From an uncultured Spirochaetia bacterium (GTDB lineage Bacteria; Spirochaetota; Brachyspiria; Brachyspirales; Brachyspiraceae), in assembly GCA_947040495.1 (NCBI GenBank), contig CAMRBQ010000003.1, positions 1-64,000 on the forward strand: 64,000 bases of DNA, written 5' to 3'. Under the pieces are notes generated by a model. The model was not told the origin of the DNA. It searched no databases and saw only the letters and a list, made by a program, of their open reading frames with translations. The position numbers were made by a program, and so were the translations under genes. This document shows, in pieces, positions 28,645-37,629 of this stretch (position 1 is the first letter of the stretch; every line of letters starts with the position of its first letter).

Positions 28645-31600
28645 TTATATGACGACAACCTCTCTAACATTTTCAGTTTTTGTTTTATCAACAGACTTCA
28701 TTGAATCTTTGGCACTCCTTGCAAAAAACTCAAGCCTATTTACAGTATTAACTTCACTAATACCGCTATCCATATCAATATATAATAAATTTAAATCTGG
28801 ATATTGTTTTTTTAATCTTGTTTCAATACCACGTGCGATAATATGATTTGCAATACAACCAAAAGGCTGTACACAGAGTACATTATTTATACCCTCCTCT
28901 GCAAATGTAGCTATCTCTCCGGGGAGCAACCAAGCCTCACCAAATTGATTAGTCATCGCAACTACCTTTTTGGCATTTTCTGCAATATGCCCTATATGAT
29001 GAAATGGAGAAAAACCTTTGAAATCGCTTAATATATTATTTAAGCTATCAATCCTTTTATCAATAACTTTTTCACCAAATTGTGCAAGCTTATATTTTAA
29101 ATAGCTAATATCTCTTGTATGATTTTTATAATTCACCTGAGCACTTATGGCTTTTTGAATAAAGAAGTCGAGAAGTGGAGAAATCACAACTTCAATACCC
29201 CTACTCATTAACCAATCAGCCGTATATCCATTTGAAAAATTATTATACTTCACATATATCTCGCCAACAATACCCGCCTTTGGGTATACTCCATTATTAG
29301 TTTCTATCATATTAAATTCTTTGACAGCTTTGCCTAACATTTTATCTGTCTCTCTTTTGTTAAAACTATGTGGATGTAAATGTATATATTTTTCTGCCAA
29401 TGCCCTAGATTCGCCTTGCTTTACTTCACGTACAGCCGAATAATAATACATATTTGCAATCGCATCAGCATATGGTAGCCCTACAAGCCCTTGCTTCATA
29501 AGGTCCCACTTAGCAATTTTAAAGCCAGGCTGATTATTTATTGTTCTAAGACCTACTGTAACTACAGGCACATCTTCAAAGCCAGCATTAATTAAAGCAC
29601 GCTTCATTAAAAATGCATAATTACTTGCCCTACATTGTCCACCTGTTTGTGATATTGCAGCTGTTGTATTTTTTGGATCATATTTACCACTTTTAAGTGC
29701 TTTTATAACATCGCCTATAACAACTGTAGCAGGATAACATATATCATGATTTGCATATCTTAGTCCAAGTTCAACAGATTCTATATCTGGTGCTGGGAGG
29801 GTCTCAAAGTCATAATTTTTCGCAATAAGCGTTCCTATTAACGGTGAATAAAATTCTGAAAACATAGGGCCTATTACTTTCATCTTTTTTTTGTCAGACT
29901 TTTCAAATATTTTATTGAGCATTCTACTTGGTTTTTTTACATCATTATTTTTTTCTTTCATCTTCATGCTTTCAACAAGTGAACGTATACGTAATCGAAT
30001 ACTACCCGGGCTTGCAATATCATCAACCCTGATTAAAGTTGGATTTTTACCATATGAATTTAATAAACTTTTTATTTCATCAATTGTAGTCGCATCAGGA
30101 CCACAACCAAAGCTATTCATTTGAACTGCTTCTACTGAAAAACTAGTATCATGCTTTGCAACCCATAATGCCGCTTTATACATTCTATTTGGATAAGCCC
30201 ATTGTGTAAGAACTTGTACATCATGTAAAGATTCTTCCCCTTCGATAACATCCTCTGTAATAACATTGATACCAAATGATGTTATGATTTCAGGTATTTT
30301 ATGATTTATAAGTGGGTCTATATGATAAGGCCTGCCTATAAGTAATATGAGAGGTGTTTTATTTTTTTTACTATCTTCAAGTATAATTTTTCCCTCATTG
30401 ATTATATCTGCCACTGCCTTTTTTTGTTCGAGCAATGCTACCTTAAATGCCGCATTAAATACTTTTTTATCGACACCAAGTTTATTTACAAAATATTCAC
30501 TACATCCTTTAAGTAAAACTTTATCATTAATAAAACTTATACTAGGGGCATCAAATGGTACCCCCTCTCTATGTGTTGGGTCAATAGCACTATCAATAAC
30601 ATCTGGGTAGCCTGTAACTACGGGGCAGTTAAAACTATTGACAGCATCTTTTTGGTCATCCGCCTCAAGGATTATTGATGGATAAAATATACGATCAACA
30701 TTTGATTCTATCAGGTCATATATATGTCCATTAGCTATCTTCGCAGGGAAGCATATATTATCACTCATAATAGTGCCCGAGCCTTTTTCGGCGAGCGCCA
30801 TACTTGATTGTGATGATAATTTTATTTGAAAACCACTCTCTGTAAATAATGTAGCCCAAAATGGAAAATTTTGATACATATTGAGTACACGAGGTATCCC
30901 AATTACTATATTAGACTTTATATTATCTGGTACAAATGGTCTATCAAAAAGGATGTCAAGTTTCTTTTGTGTTATATCAAGACCTATATGACGACTTGCT
31001 TTCCCTATATTGCTATATATTTTTTCACATTTATTGCCTGTATAAAATGTATTATTATCATCAAATTTTAATCTTGTTATAGCACAGTTATTTTCGCAGC
31101 CCTTACAAGTTAGCTGATTTCTAGTATAATTTGTTGCAGCAGCAAGGTTATCAAAGCCTACAAAAGTAGATTCCTTATGCTCACTTTGCTTATTATATCT
31201 ATCTAATGCAACAAGGGCAGAACCATATGCACCCATAAGTTCAGATATATCTGGTCTTATAACACTCTTACCCAAAAATTTCTCTACAGAACGTAGGACA
31301 GCATGATTTTTAAATGTCCCACCCTGCACAACTATACTCTCTCCCAAAACAGCAACATCAGCTATCTTTAACACCTTTGTAAAACAATTTCTAACAACAC
31401 TCATTGCAAGACCAGCAGAAATGTCAGCAACACTTGCACCCTCACGTAATGATTGTTTTACTTTACTATTCATAAAAACAGTACATCTTGAGCCCAAGTC
31501 ACATGGAGATTTACTATCGCATGCTATTTCCGCAAATTTTGCAGTAGTATGACCCATGCCTCTGGCAAATGTTTCTATAAAAGAGCCACAACCAGAAGAA

Positions 31601-32952
31601 CATGCTTCATTTATCTCTATATTTTCTATAATGCCATGTTTGATAAATATAGCTTTCATATCCTGTCCACCAATATCTAATATGAAAGATACATTATCAT
31701 CAAAACTTTTTGCCGCTCTATAATGTGCTATCGTTTCAACAATACCATAATCAAGCTTAAATGCAGCTTTTATTAAATCTTCTCCATAGCCTGTAACAGC
31801 AGATGAAGCAAGATACACATGTATTCCAGCACGACCAAGTTCATCAGATATTTTTTGCAATGCCTCTTTGACAGCATTAATAGGATTACCATTGTTATTT
31901 CTATAATCCTTTGCAGCAACTTTACCCTCGCTATCTATAAGCACTACCTTTGTCGTTGTACTACCAGAATCTATACCCAAAAAGCATCTAGCACCATAAA
32001 GCTCATTAATCGATATAGATTTTACTTTATGTTTTTGATGCTCTTCCTTCCACTCTATAAACTCTTTTTTATTTAAAAATAATGATTTACTAGTAAACTC
32101 TTCATTCTCTCTATGATTTGCTATAGAACCTACAAGATTCAATAAATCGCTTGCTTTTATTAATGATTTATCATCTTCTTCGCTGAATGCAGCCCCAATA
32201 GCAGCTATAAGCTCTGCTCGTTCTACATTGTATACATCTTCTTCAGTACATTTAAGAATATTTAAAAATGCCTTTCTAAGCTCTGGTAAAAATGTAAGTG
32301 GGCCGCCTGTAAATAATAATTTTGGTGCTACATGAGAGCCTTTAGCAAGTGTATTTACAATCTGTAGTGCCACAGCATTAAATATACTTTTTGCTATATC
32401 TGTTTTTGGTATATCACGGCTTATAAGTGTCTGCACATCTGTCTTTGCAAATACACCACATCTACTGGCCATTGGATATGTATGTGTTGCCTCTGATGCA
32501 AGTGTTGATAAATTAGAAGGCTCTACATTTAAAAGTGTTGCCATTTGATCTATAAATGCACCTGTCCCACCAGCACAATTACCATTCATTCTTATATCAG
32601 CTTTGAAATTTTCATCAAAAAATATTATCTTTGCATCCTCGCCACCTATGTCTATAAGTGTACGACAATATGGATATATTTTCCTTATTGCTGTAGATGA
32701 TGCTATAACTTCTTGTACAAAGCTTATATGTATTTTTTCAGAAATACCCATCCCAGCTGTACCTGTTATAGCTATAGATAACTCAATATCTCCTTCTTTA
32801 CTAATAAAACTTTCAAGTATTTTGTATAAAGTCTCTTTAACTTCAGCATTATGTCTAACATATGTTGAAAAAATCATTTTATTATTATTATCAAAAACAA
32901 CCATTTTAGCTGTTGTAGAACCTATATCAATTCCTGCTTTATATGCTTTCAT
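28645..32952 (-). CDS. 2-hydroxyacyl-CoA dehydratase activase fusion (BadF/BadG, two ASKHA domains + DUF2229 + HgdB-like)
   Basis: 1435 residues. Two activase domains occur in series: the first begins AGIDIGSTTAKMVV with IDIGGEDAK and NGNCAGGTGAFIDQMA; the second begins GIDSGSTTTKVVL (about residue 325) with LDIGGQDMK and EACSSGCGSFIE. Each brings one Cys-rich loop that, in the dimeric activase, holds a shared 4Fe-4S cluster. A Cys motif near 645 (CKGCENNC), a DUF2229 region and a CoA-dehydratase-like C-terminal region follow. Activases use ATP to inject a high-energy electron into dehydratases; this giant fused class has no settled substrate. A GGAGG-like ribosome site precedes the ATG. It has no dehydratase partner nearby. 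Confidence 0.88.
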   Translation of the reverse strand: MKAYKAGIDIGSTTAKMVVFDNNNKMIFSTYVRHNAEVKETLYKILESFISKEGDIELSIAITGTAGMGISEKIHISFVQEVIASSTAIRKIYPYCRTLIDIGGEDAKIIFFDENFKADIRMNGNCAGGTGAFIDQMATLLNVEPSNLSTLASEATHTYPMASRCGVFAKTDVQTLISRDIPKTDIAKSIFNAVALQIVNTLAKGSHVAPKLLFTGGPLTFLPELRKAFLNILKCTEEDVYNVERAELIAAIGAAFSEEDDKSLIKASDLLNLVGSIANHRENEEFTSKSLFLNKKEFIEWKEEHQKHKVKSISINELYGARCFLGIDSGSTTTKVVLIDSEGKVAAKDYRNNNGNPINAVKEALQKISDELGRAGIHVYLASSAVTGYGEDLIKAAFKLDYGIVETIAHYRAAKSFDDNVSFILDIGGQDMKAIFIKHGIIENIEINEACSSGCGSFIETFARGMGHTTAKFAEIACDSKSPCDLGSRCTVFMNSKVKQSLREGASVADISAGLAMSVVRNCFTKVLKIADVAVLGESIVVQGGTFKNHAVLRSVEKFLGKSVIRPDISELMGAYGSALVALDRYNKQSEHKESTFVGFDNLAAATNYTRNQLTCKGCENNCAITRLKFDDNNTFYTGNKCEKIYSNIGKASRHIGLDITQKKLDILFDRPFVPDNIKSNIVIGIPRVLNMYQNFPFWATLFTESGFQIKLSSQSSMALAEKGSGTIMSDNICFPAKIANGHIYDLIESNVDRIFYPSIILEADDQKDAVNSFNCPVVTGYPDVIDSAIDPTHREGVPFDAPSISFINDKVLLKGCSEYFVNKLGVDKKVFNAAFKVALLEQKKAVADIINEGKIILEDSKKNKTPLILLIGRPYHIDPLINHKIPEIITSFGINVITEDVIEGEESLHDVQVLTQWAYPNRMYKAALWVAKHDTSFSVEAVQMNSFGCGPDATTIDEIKSLLNSYGKNPTLIRVDDIASPGSIRLRIRSLVESMKMKEKNNDVKKPSRMLNKIFEKSDKKKMKVIGPMFSEFYSPLIGTLIAKNYDFETLPAPDIESVELGLRYANHDICYPATVVIGDVIKALKSGKYDPKNTTAAISQTGGQCRASNYAFLMKRALINAGFEDVPVVTVGLRTINNQPGFKIAKWDLMKQGLVGLPYADAIANMYYYSAVREVKQGESRALAEKYIHLHPHSFNKRETDKMLGKAVKEFNMIETNNGVYPKAGIVGEIYVKYNNFSNGYTADWLMSRGIEVVISPLLDFFIQKAISAQVNYKNHTRDISYLKYKLAQFGEKVIDKRIDSLNNILSDFKGFSPFHHIGHIAENAKKVVAMTNQFGEAWLLPGEIATFAEEGINNVLCVQPFGCIANHIIARGIETRLKKQYPDLNLLYIDMDSGISEVNTVNRLEFFARSAKDSMKSVDKTKTENVREVVVI

Positions 32953-33181
32953 ATCTATAATCCTCCGAATATTGCTTCTTTATATATATTTATCCATATT
33001 ATCTGAATATACGAGTCTATTATATACATATATATGTAGACAATTACTCTATGAAAGATATTATATATATGCTATATAATAATGCAAGCTCTTTCAGTAT
33101 TGTTTTCTAATTAGTAATTAGTATGAATAAGTATTAGTTAGATATTATTAGAATAGTAATAAATATTATAAATGTCGCAAC

Positions 33182-33517
33182 TTACTTGATAGAATCAAAT
33201 GAAGAATGGTATCCTGTTATAGATATATATTCAAATTTTTCTTCATATTCAGTAATAGGGCATATACTTGTAACCTTTTCTTCACACTCATTTAGTAAAC
33301 TACCATAATCAAGTATTTTATATTTATTAAATGCCATTAAAAAATATTGCAGGTCATGAGGTGTAAAAGGCGGCTTATTTATTGCAAAAGAAACAAATTT
33401 ATCAGTATCTTCTTTTAAACATATATTTACAGATTTTACGCTATATTTATTTCTTGTTACAACACAGCCATGTTCTTCACAATATTTTAGGAATTTAAAA
33501 TAACATAGTGTTTTCAT
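33182..33517 (-). CDS. unknown protein, 111 residues
   Basis: No family recognised. It has no signal peptide or membrane segment, five scattered Cys and a mixed alpha/beta composition. It lies 18 bases after the 156-residue unknown gene on the same strand, so the two probably share an mRNA. Confidence 0.55.
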   Translation of the reverse strand: MKTLCYFKFLKYCEEHGCVVTRNKYSVKSVNICLKEDTDKFVSFAINKPPFTPHDLQYFLMAFNKYKILDYGSLLNECEEKVTSICPITEYEEKFEYISITGYHSSFDSIK

Positions 33518-33535
33518 TATCTAGTCCATTTTTTA

Positions 33536-34006
33536 TTAAATATAAATAATATTATTATATTGTTCTTCATAACTATTATTTTGCAATTTAATATTTTTAT
33601 TGTTTAATTTTTTGATAGAAGAGTTTATTTTAGATTTAATTTTAATATACTGATAAAATAATATTAATGATTTAGATATATTTCTATTAATATTAGATAA
33701 TGCTTTTTTTTCATTAAAATTATTTTTATAATAATTTACATAGAAATCTAACTGGGGGGATATGTTTTTTGTTATAGAATCGACTACATCAAAGTGCCCT
33801 TTTTCTTCTATCTTGCTCCAGCCCGTTATTTTTTCCATAGATATAAAATCTATGCTTATAATATACAAGCAGTCTATTTCTTTAATATATGAAAAATAAA
33901 ATCTTAATTTTTTTATAATTTTTTTATTATCTACACTGAATGTAACCTTGCAAGATGTAAGCCCTTTAAAATTATCAATAGATTCTTTTACAAAAATATT
34001 TGCCAT
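33536..34006 (-). CDS. unknown protein, 156 residues
   Basis: I choose the ATG at 34006 because GGGAG lies eight bases upstream; the earlier in-frame ATG at 34021 contains that ribosome site. The product begins MANIFVKESIDNFKGLTSC, has alternating strands in its first 80 residues and a Lys/Asn-rich helical end. No signal peptide, membrane helix or known domain is seen. First gene of a probable pair with the 111-residue unknown. Confidence 0.55.
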   Translation of the reverse strand: MANIFVKESIDNFKGLTSCKVTFSVDNKKIIKKLRFYFSYIKEIDCLYIISIDFISMEKITGWSKIEEKGHFDVVDSITKNISPQLDFYVNYYKNNFNEKKALSNINRNISKSLILFYQYIKIKSKINSSIKKLNNKNIKLQNNSYEEQYNNIIYI

Positions 34007-34170
34007 GAATAACACTCCCATATATTTAATGCATATTCCATTTTATTAATTTAACCCTCAACTAGTTTAAAATATATAAGTATAGTATAAATAACACTAT
34101 ATAAAAAATGTATTATTAGATATAATGCTTAAAATAAAAATATATTCTAAGATATGAAAATACATAGCTA

Positions 34171-34231
34171 TATAAAAAAATTTGCAATTTGTAAAATTTA
34201 TAATATAAAGCTATTAGATATAATGGAGTAA
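34171..34231 (+). pseudogene. 3' relic of a PadR regulator gene
   Basis: The roughly 60-70 bases directly before the first HAAS gene align with the 3' end of the intact padR at 42890-42953: both contain ATATAAAAAA, then GCAATTTG, AAAATTTATAATA and end GGAGTAA before the HAAS start. In this copy one base is gained and one lost, so the frame is scrambled, and the rest of the gene is gone. The HAAS gene thus once followed its own padR here. Confidence 0.65.
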
Positions 34232-34236
34232 AATAA

Positions 34237-34881
34237 ATGAGTATAAACGATTTTTGCAATGCATTAAAAAATAAATATCCAAATACAAAAGAAGTGCTAG
34301 AACAAATTGAAGAGATTAGAGATACGCTATATATGAAAGTAGAAGAGTATCAAGAAAAAGGCTATAAATATGAAGATGCCTCAAAAGAAGCTATAACATC
34401 TCTTGGTGATATAGATTGCCTTTTTGAAGAGCTTACAACAGATGTCAAAACTATCTATAAAGGAAAAGCTATGGTATTGGCAAATATAATATCAGCTTTG
34501 GTAGTGTTTTCTGTCGCAACGATTATATCTATACTAGCTCAATTTATACCATTTTTATATGCATTCAAACCAACAGTGAAGTTTGGATATTGGCAACTTA
34601 TATTTGCATTTATGATTGTTTTTTTTATGCGATTTCAATATATTGTGAATATAAATAAAGTATCAGTAATAAAAATTGACGCAAAAGATAAAATAAAAAG
34701 TATAAAAACTGCCGTTATCGTAACTATTATATTTTCTATTGCAATGATTATAATGAACTTCTATCAAACATCATTTAAAATTATCTGGTTCCCATGGCCT
34801 ATTATAGGGATATCTAATTGGCCTATTTGTCTTTCAATTTATTCTAAATTTATAGAAAGCAATAAATTTGATACCAAATAA
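34237..34881 (+). CDS. HAAS-domain membrane protein (copy 1)
   Basis: 214 residues. Residues 1-75 form a soluble helical HAAS-type domain (VLEQIEEIRDTL, YEDASKEAI, SLGDIDCLFEELT), followed by four membrane helices. HAAS proteins are usually encoded right after PadR regulators and are thought to act as their membrane partners. The N-terminal domain is nearly identical to copy 2 at 42958, while the membrane part has diverged. GGAG lies eight bases before the ATG. It stands after a padR relic, so it may now answer to the distant PadR. A consensus promoter begins 34 bases after its stop. Confidence 0.75.
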   Translation: MSINDFCNALKNKYPNTKEVLEQIEEIRDTLYMKVEEYQEKGYKYEDASKEAITSLGDIDCLFEELTTDVKTIYKGKAMVLANIISALVVFSVATIISILAQFIPFLYAFKPTVKFGYWQLIFAFMIVFFMRFQYIVNINKVSVIKIDAKDKIKSIKTAVIVTIIFSIAMIIMNFYQTSFKIIWFPWPIIGISNWPICLSIYSKFIESNKFDTK

Positions 34882-34914
34882 ATAAGAATTTTTTACATTT
34901 TCTAACATAGTATA

Positions 34915-34943
34915 TTGACAAACATAATACATTGGATTATAAT
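34915..34943 (+). promoter_or_regulatory. consensus sigma-70 promoter with 9-bp direct repeats (copy 1)
   Basis: TTGACA (34915-34920), a 17-base spacer and TATAAT (34938-34943) match the consensus at all twelve positions. ACATAGTAT (34905-34913) and ACATAATAC (34922-34930) are 9-bp direct repeats with a period of 17 around the -35, placed like a repressor site. The predicted transcript start is at or next to the ATG at 34950. The same arrangement recurs at 43639-43677. Confidence 0.8.
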
Positions 34944-34949
34944 ATAATT

Positions 34950-36008
34950 ATGTCAAATAAAATATATCATAATATTAAGCATAGTTTTTTAGTATTAATT
35001 ATTTTTGTATTACTTTCAAACTTAGCATTTGCACAAGAGCCCGAAACAACTGAAGACTACAAGGTGTCTAAATTTTATTATGACTTTCAATATTTTGGTT
35101 TTCCATTTTCTGCAAATATAGGCTATCAATATAGAAATGATTCTTCCGAGTTATTTGTTCCAATAGTTGGACTAAGCTATGAGTATGGTTTATATGCAAT
35201 AACTCTATATGCCGATGCTAAAATGGAATATAGATATAAAAGATTTTTCTTTGAGATAGGTTTTAAACAGGGCTTGATACCCGAAGTTGGTGATGGCTAT
35301 GAATACAAAAACCTTGAGAGTCTAGGGAGATTTAAAATTGGCTACTATTTTGAAAATGTTGGTATTTCGTATAATATTGATGTTGGCAATGGTTATACTA
35401 GAGAGATTGAAAGTAGAAATCTAGTTAACAAATTTCAAGTTAAACAAAATTTATCTCTATCTGCCTTGCTTCATGTTGATGCAAAAAACACCCTATCTTT
35501 TGATACTGCTGTAGGTGTGCAATCTCTTCCGTATTCTGACCAGCATACATATTCATTCTTTGCAAGAATTCCATATACATTCTTTCATTATTGGGGTGAG
35601 TTTGGTATAATGCCTGCAATACGGTATTCAGCATACTTTGCAGATTCAACAAGAGAATATACAATAGGTTCTCTTTATTTATATGATTTAATGATGATAC
35701 CTCTCACAGGTAATAATTCAGATTATAATAATTTATTAGACTTCCTATCATATGTTCATGTAGAGTATAAATTCTTTTTAAGATTTTTACCTGCTGGATT
35801 TAATAACATATTTCTTGTTGTTTTTGGCGATATAGGCTATGGTAAGCAAATTAATAAAAATTTTGATAATGGACAAATGCTTTATGTAGTTGGTGGTGGT
35901 ATCGGTTATAGTTTTTTTGGCACACCTTTCCAACTTACAGTGGGTGTTGATCAATTAGAAAATGTTGTATTAAATATACTTATAACACCTATCATGCATA
36001 GATTTTAA
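34950..36008 (+). CDS. secreted outer-membrane beta-barrel protein
   Basis: 352 residues from ATG 34950. A TTG at 34932 is in frame but lies within the -10 region of the promoter, so it cannot be the start. A signal peptide follows (hydrophobic core FLVLIIFVLL, cleavage after AFA). The mature part is made of alternating Tyr/Phe-rich strands and ends in MHRF, the terminal Phe recognised by the BAM machinery, so it is an outer-membrane barrel of roughly 16 strands. No ribosome site precedes the ATG, in line with a leaderless mRNA. First gene of the seven-gene envelope operon; its substrate is unknown. Confidence 0.7.
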   Translation: MSNKIYHNIKHSFLVLIIFVLLSNLAFAQEPETTEDYKVSKFYYDFQYFGFPFSANIGYQYRNDSSELFVPIVGLSYEYGLYAITLYADAKMEYRYKRFFFEIGFKQGLIPEVGDGYEYKNLESLGRFKIGYYFENVGISYNIDVGNGYTREIESRNLVNKFQVKQNLSLSALLHVDAKNTLSFDTAVGVQSLPYSDQHTYSFFARIPYTFFHYWGEFGIMPAIRYSAYFADSTREYTIGSLYLYDLMMIPLTGNNSDYNNLLDFLSYVHVEYKFFLRFLPAGFNNIFLVVFGDIGYGKQINKNFDNGQMLYVVGGGIGYSFFGTPFQLTVGVDQLENVVLNILITPIMHRF

Positions 36009-36034
36009 TTAATATTTAAATAAAGGAATAAAAA

Positions 36035-36760
36035 ATGAAAAAATTCATTTTGCTTGCTATAATACTTTTAGTTTCTACGCAACTAGCTTTTAGCTATAGT
36101 AAAGAAATGACTAGCCTACAAAACAACTGGTATTCAAACTCTAATACTAACGATACTAAAAATTTATATACCGCAATGGATAAAACTATAAATAGTGGTA
36201 CTTCAAAGATTGAAAAACAAACCTATAAAAATATTGTTGTCATTATGAAAGCAAATATGCATATTGATTCCAAAAGAGAAATACATAGTATGCTAAAAAA
36301 TACACTTGCCGAAAATGAGCCTCTACTCTCTGAAAGCAATGCCGACTATATGACATCAGTAGCTGATTTAATGAGTACTTTAATAGGATATTCCACATTG
36401 AAAGATGTAATTAAACTTTCTGGTAAATCAAGAGAGCTATATGAAAAATCATTAAAAACAGAGCCGAATAATTTTAAAACATTGCTTGGTAGTGCTCTAT
36501 TTACTGCTTTCACACCAAAAATGTATGGCGGGGGGATTGATAAGGCGATGCCAATATTGCAAAAAGCAGAAAAAAATGCAAAAGAAAATTGGCAGAAACA
36601 TGCTGTATATATTTGGCTATCACAAGCTTATATGAAAATTGGCGACAAAAATAACTATAAAAAATATATGACACTCGCAGAAAAAATATTCCCAGATGGT
36701 AATTTTTTTAATCGTGTTAAATCTATGAATGATGAAAATAAATATATGTTTGGTAAATAG
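36035..36760 (+). CDS. secreted helical-repeat (TPR-like) protein
   Basis: 241 residues with a signal peptide (MKKFILLAIILLVSTQLAFS). The rest is helical, with TPR-like pairs such as YEKSLKTEPNNFKTLLGSALF and a C-terminal YKKYMTLAEKIFPDGNFF. Probably periplasmic. AAGGAA lies before the ATG; the gap from the barrel gene is 26 bases. Its C-terminal block AEKxxPDGxF is shared with the next gene, so the two are paralogues. A scaffold or chaperone role for the export system is inferred from position only. Confidence 0.65.
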   Translation: MKKFILLAIILLVSTQLAFSYSKEMTSLQNNWYSNSNTNDTKNLYTAMDKTINSGTSKIEKQTYKNIVVIMKANMHIDSKREIHSMLKNTLAENEPLLSESNADYMTSVADLMSTLIGYSTLKDVIKLSGKSRELYEKSLKTEPNNFKTLLGSALFTAFTPKMYGGGIDKAMPILQKAEKNAKENWQKHAVYIWLSQAYMKIGDKNNYKKYMTLAEKIFPDGNFFNRVKSMNDENKYMFGK

Positions 36761-36779
36761 TTTTTTAAAAGGAAAATTT

Positions 36780-37616
36780 ATGACTGATTTAAAAAAATAT
36801 TTTATAATGATTATAATTTTGAGTGTATCTCAATATTCATTATTTGCTAATATTTCAGAAGAGGCACAGGCTTTTTTAAAAGAGATAGACATAAAAAATA
36901 ATGAATCTTATTCTGGCTCAAGGCTTGTAAGACCAAGTGAAGCTAAGGTTATTATTAAAAATATTGAAAGCTCTAATGCATTGACAGATAAAGAAAAAAT
37001 GTATTTAAAAATTGAAGCCTACTCACTTTGGGCAGCAACAAGTATAACATCAGGTACTTTTGAAGAAGACTATATTATCCTCAAAGATATATACAAAAAT
37101 ATAAGAAAAAGTAAGGCTTTCTGGAATGGGCAATTAAACTCAAATATTTATTCTTCATTCTCTGATTTTGGCAACTCATTAATTCCATTAGCAATGTTTA
37201 ATGATGATGCATACTGGTTTCTTATTGCTATGGATGCATCAGAATATTCGAGACTTGCTTTGCTAAAAAATCCTAATAATAAAAGAGCAAGTGCTTTATA
37301 TGCTATATCTAATACCATGACAGTATTTTATATGCATAACAATCAATATTCAAAAAGTCTAACATTTTTTGAAAATGCTGAAAATGGATTGCCAGAATAT
37401 ATGGTTTTTAGAACATACATATATAAATCTATGATGTACATGAGAATCAATGAAACTCAGAAAGCATTTGATGAGTTAGCAAAAGCAGAAAAAATGTATC
37501 CAGATGGTATGTTTGTTCATATGCTTAAAAGCTCATATGCGAAGGGTGAAAGTGGTTTTGCAAGTGCTAAGGGAAGCGATTTTGATAGTATCGCTAATTT
37601 TGATAATGAAGGATAA
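36780..37616 (+). CDS. secreted helical-repeat (TPR-like) protein, paralogue
   Basis: 278 residues from ATG 36780, chosen because AGGA lies eight bases upstream and a signal peptide follows (YFIMIIILSVSQYSLFA); an earlier in-frame ATG at 36729 overlaps the previous gene. The mature part is helical and ends with LAKAEKMYPDGMFVHMLKSS, matching the end of the preceding protein, then a Gly/Ser-rich tail. Probably periplasmic. It is followed after 13 bases by the ABC ATPase gene. Confidence 0.62.
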   Translation: MTDLKKYFIMIIILSVSQYSLFANISEEAQAFLKEIDIKNNESYSGSRLVRPSEAKVIIKNIESSNALTDKEKMYLKIEAYSLWAATSITSGTFEEDYIILKDIYKNIRKSKAFWNGQLNSNIYSSFSDFGNSLIPLAMFNDDAYWFLIAMDASEYSRLALLKNPNNKRASALYAISNTMTVFYMHNNQYSKSLTFFENAENGLPEYMVFRTYIYKSMMYMRINETQKAFDELAKAEKMYPDGMFVHMLKSSYAKGESGFASAKGSDFDSIANFDNEG

Positions 37617-37629
37617 GGAGTAATATAAT

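Larger units (their letters stand above)
34171..34943 (+). repeat. duplicated regulatory block (copy 1 of 2; copy 2 at 42890-43677)
   Basis: Both copies hold, in order, the 3' end of padR, a HAAS gene, a short AT spacer with TTTTTTACA and TTCTAACATA, and the consensus promoter with direct repeats. Copy 2 has an intact padR, copy 1 only its tail. They flank the seven-gene envelope operon and the TPR gene. Confidence 0.7.

Noticed and set aside
33025-33038. TACATATATATGTA palindrome upstream of the activase gene
   Set aside because: It is a low-complexity AT alternation; such palindromes are expected by chance at this base composition and no promoter spacing fits.
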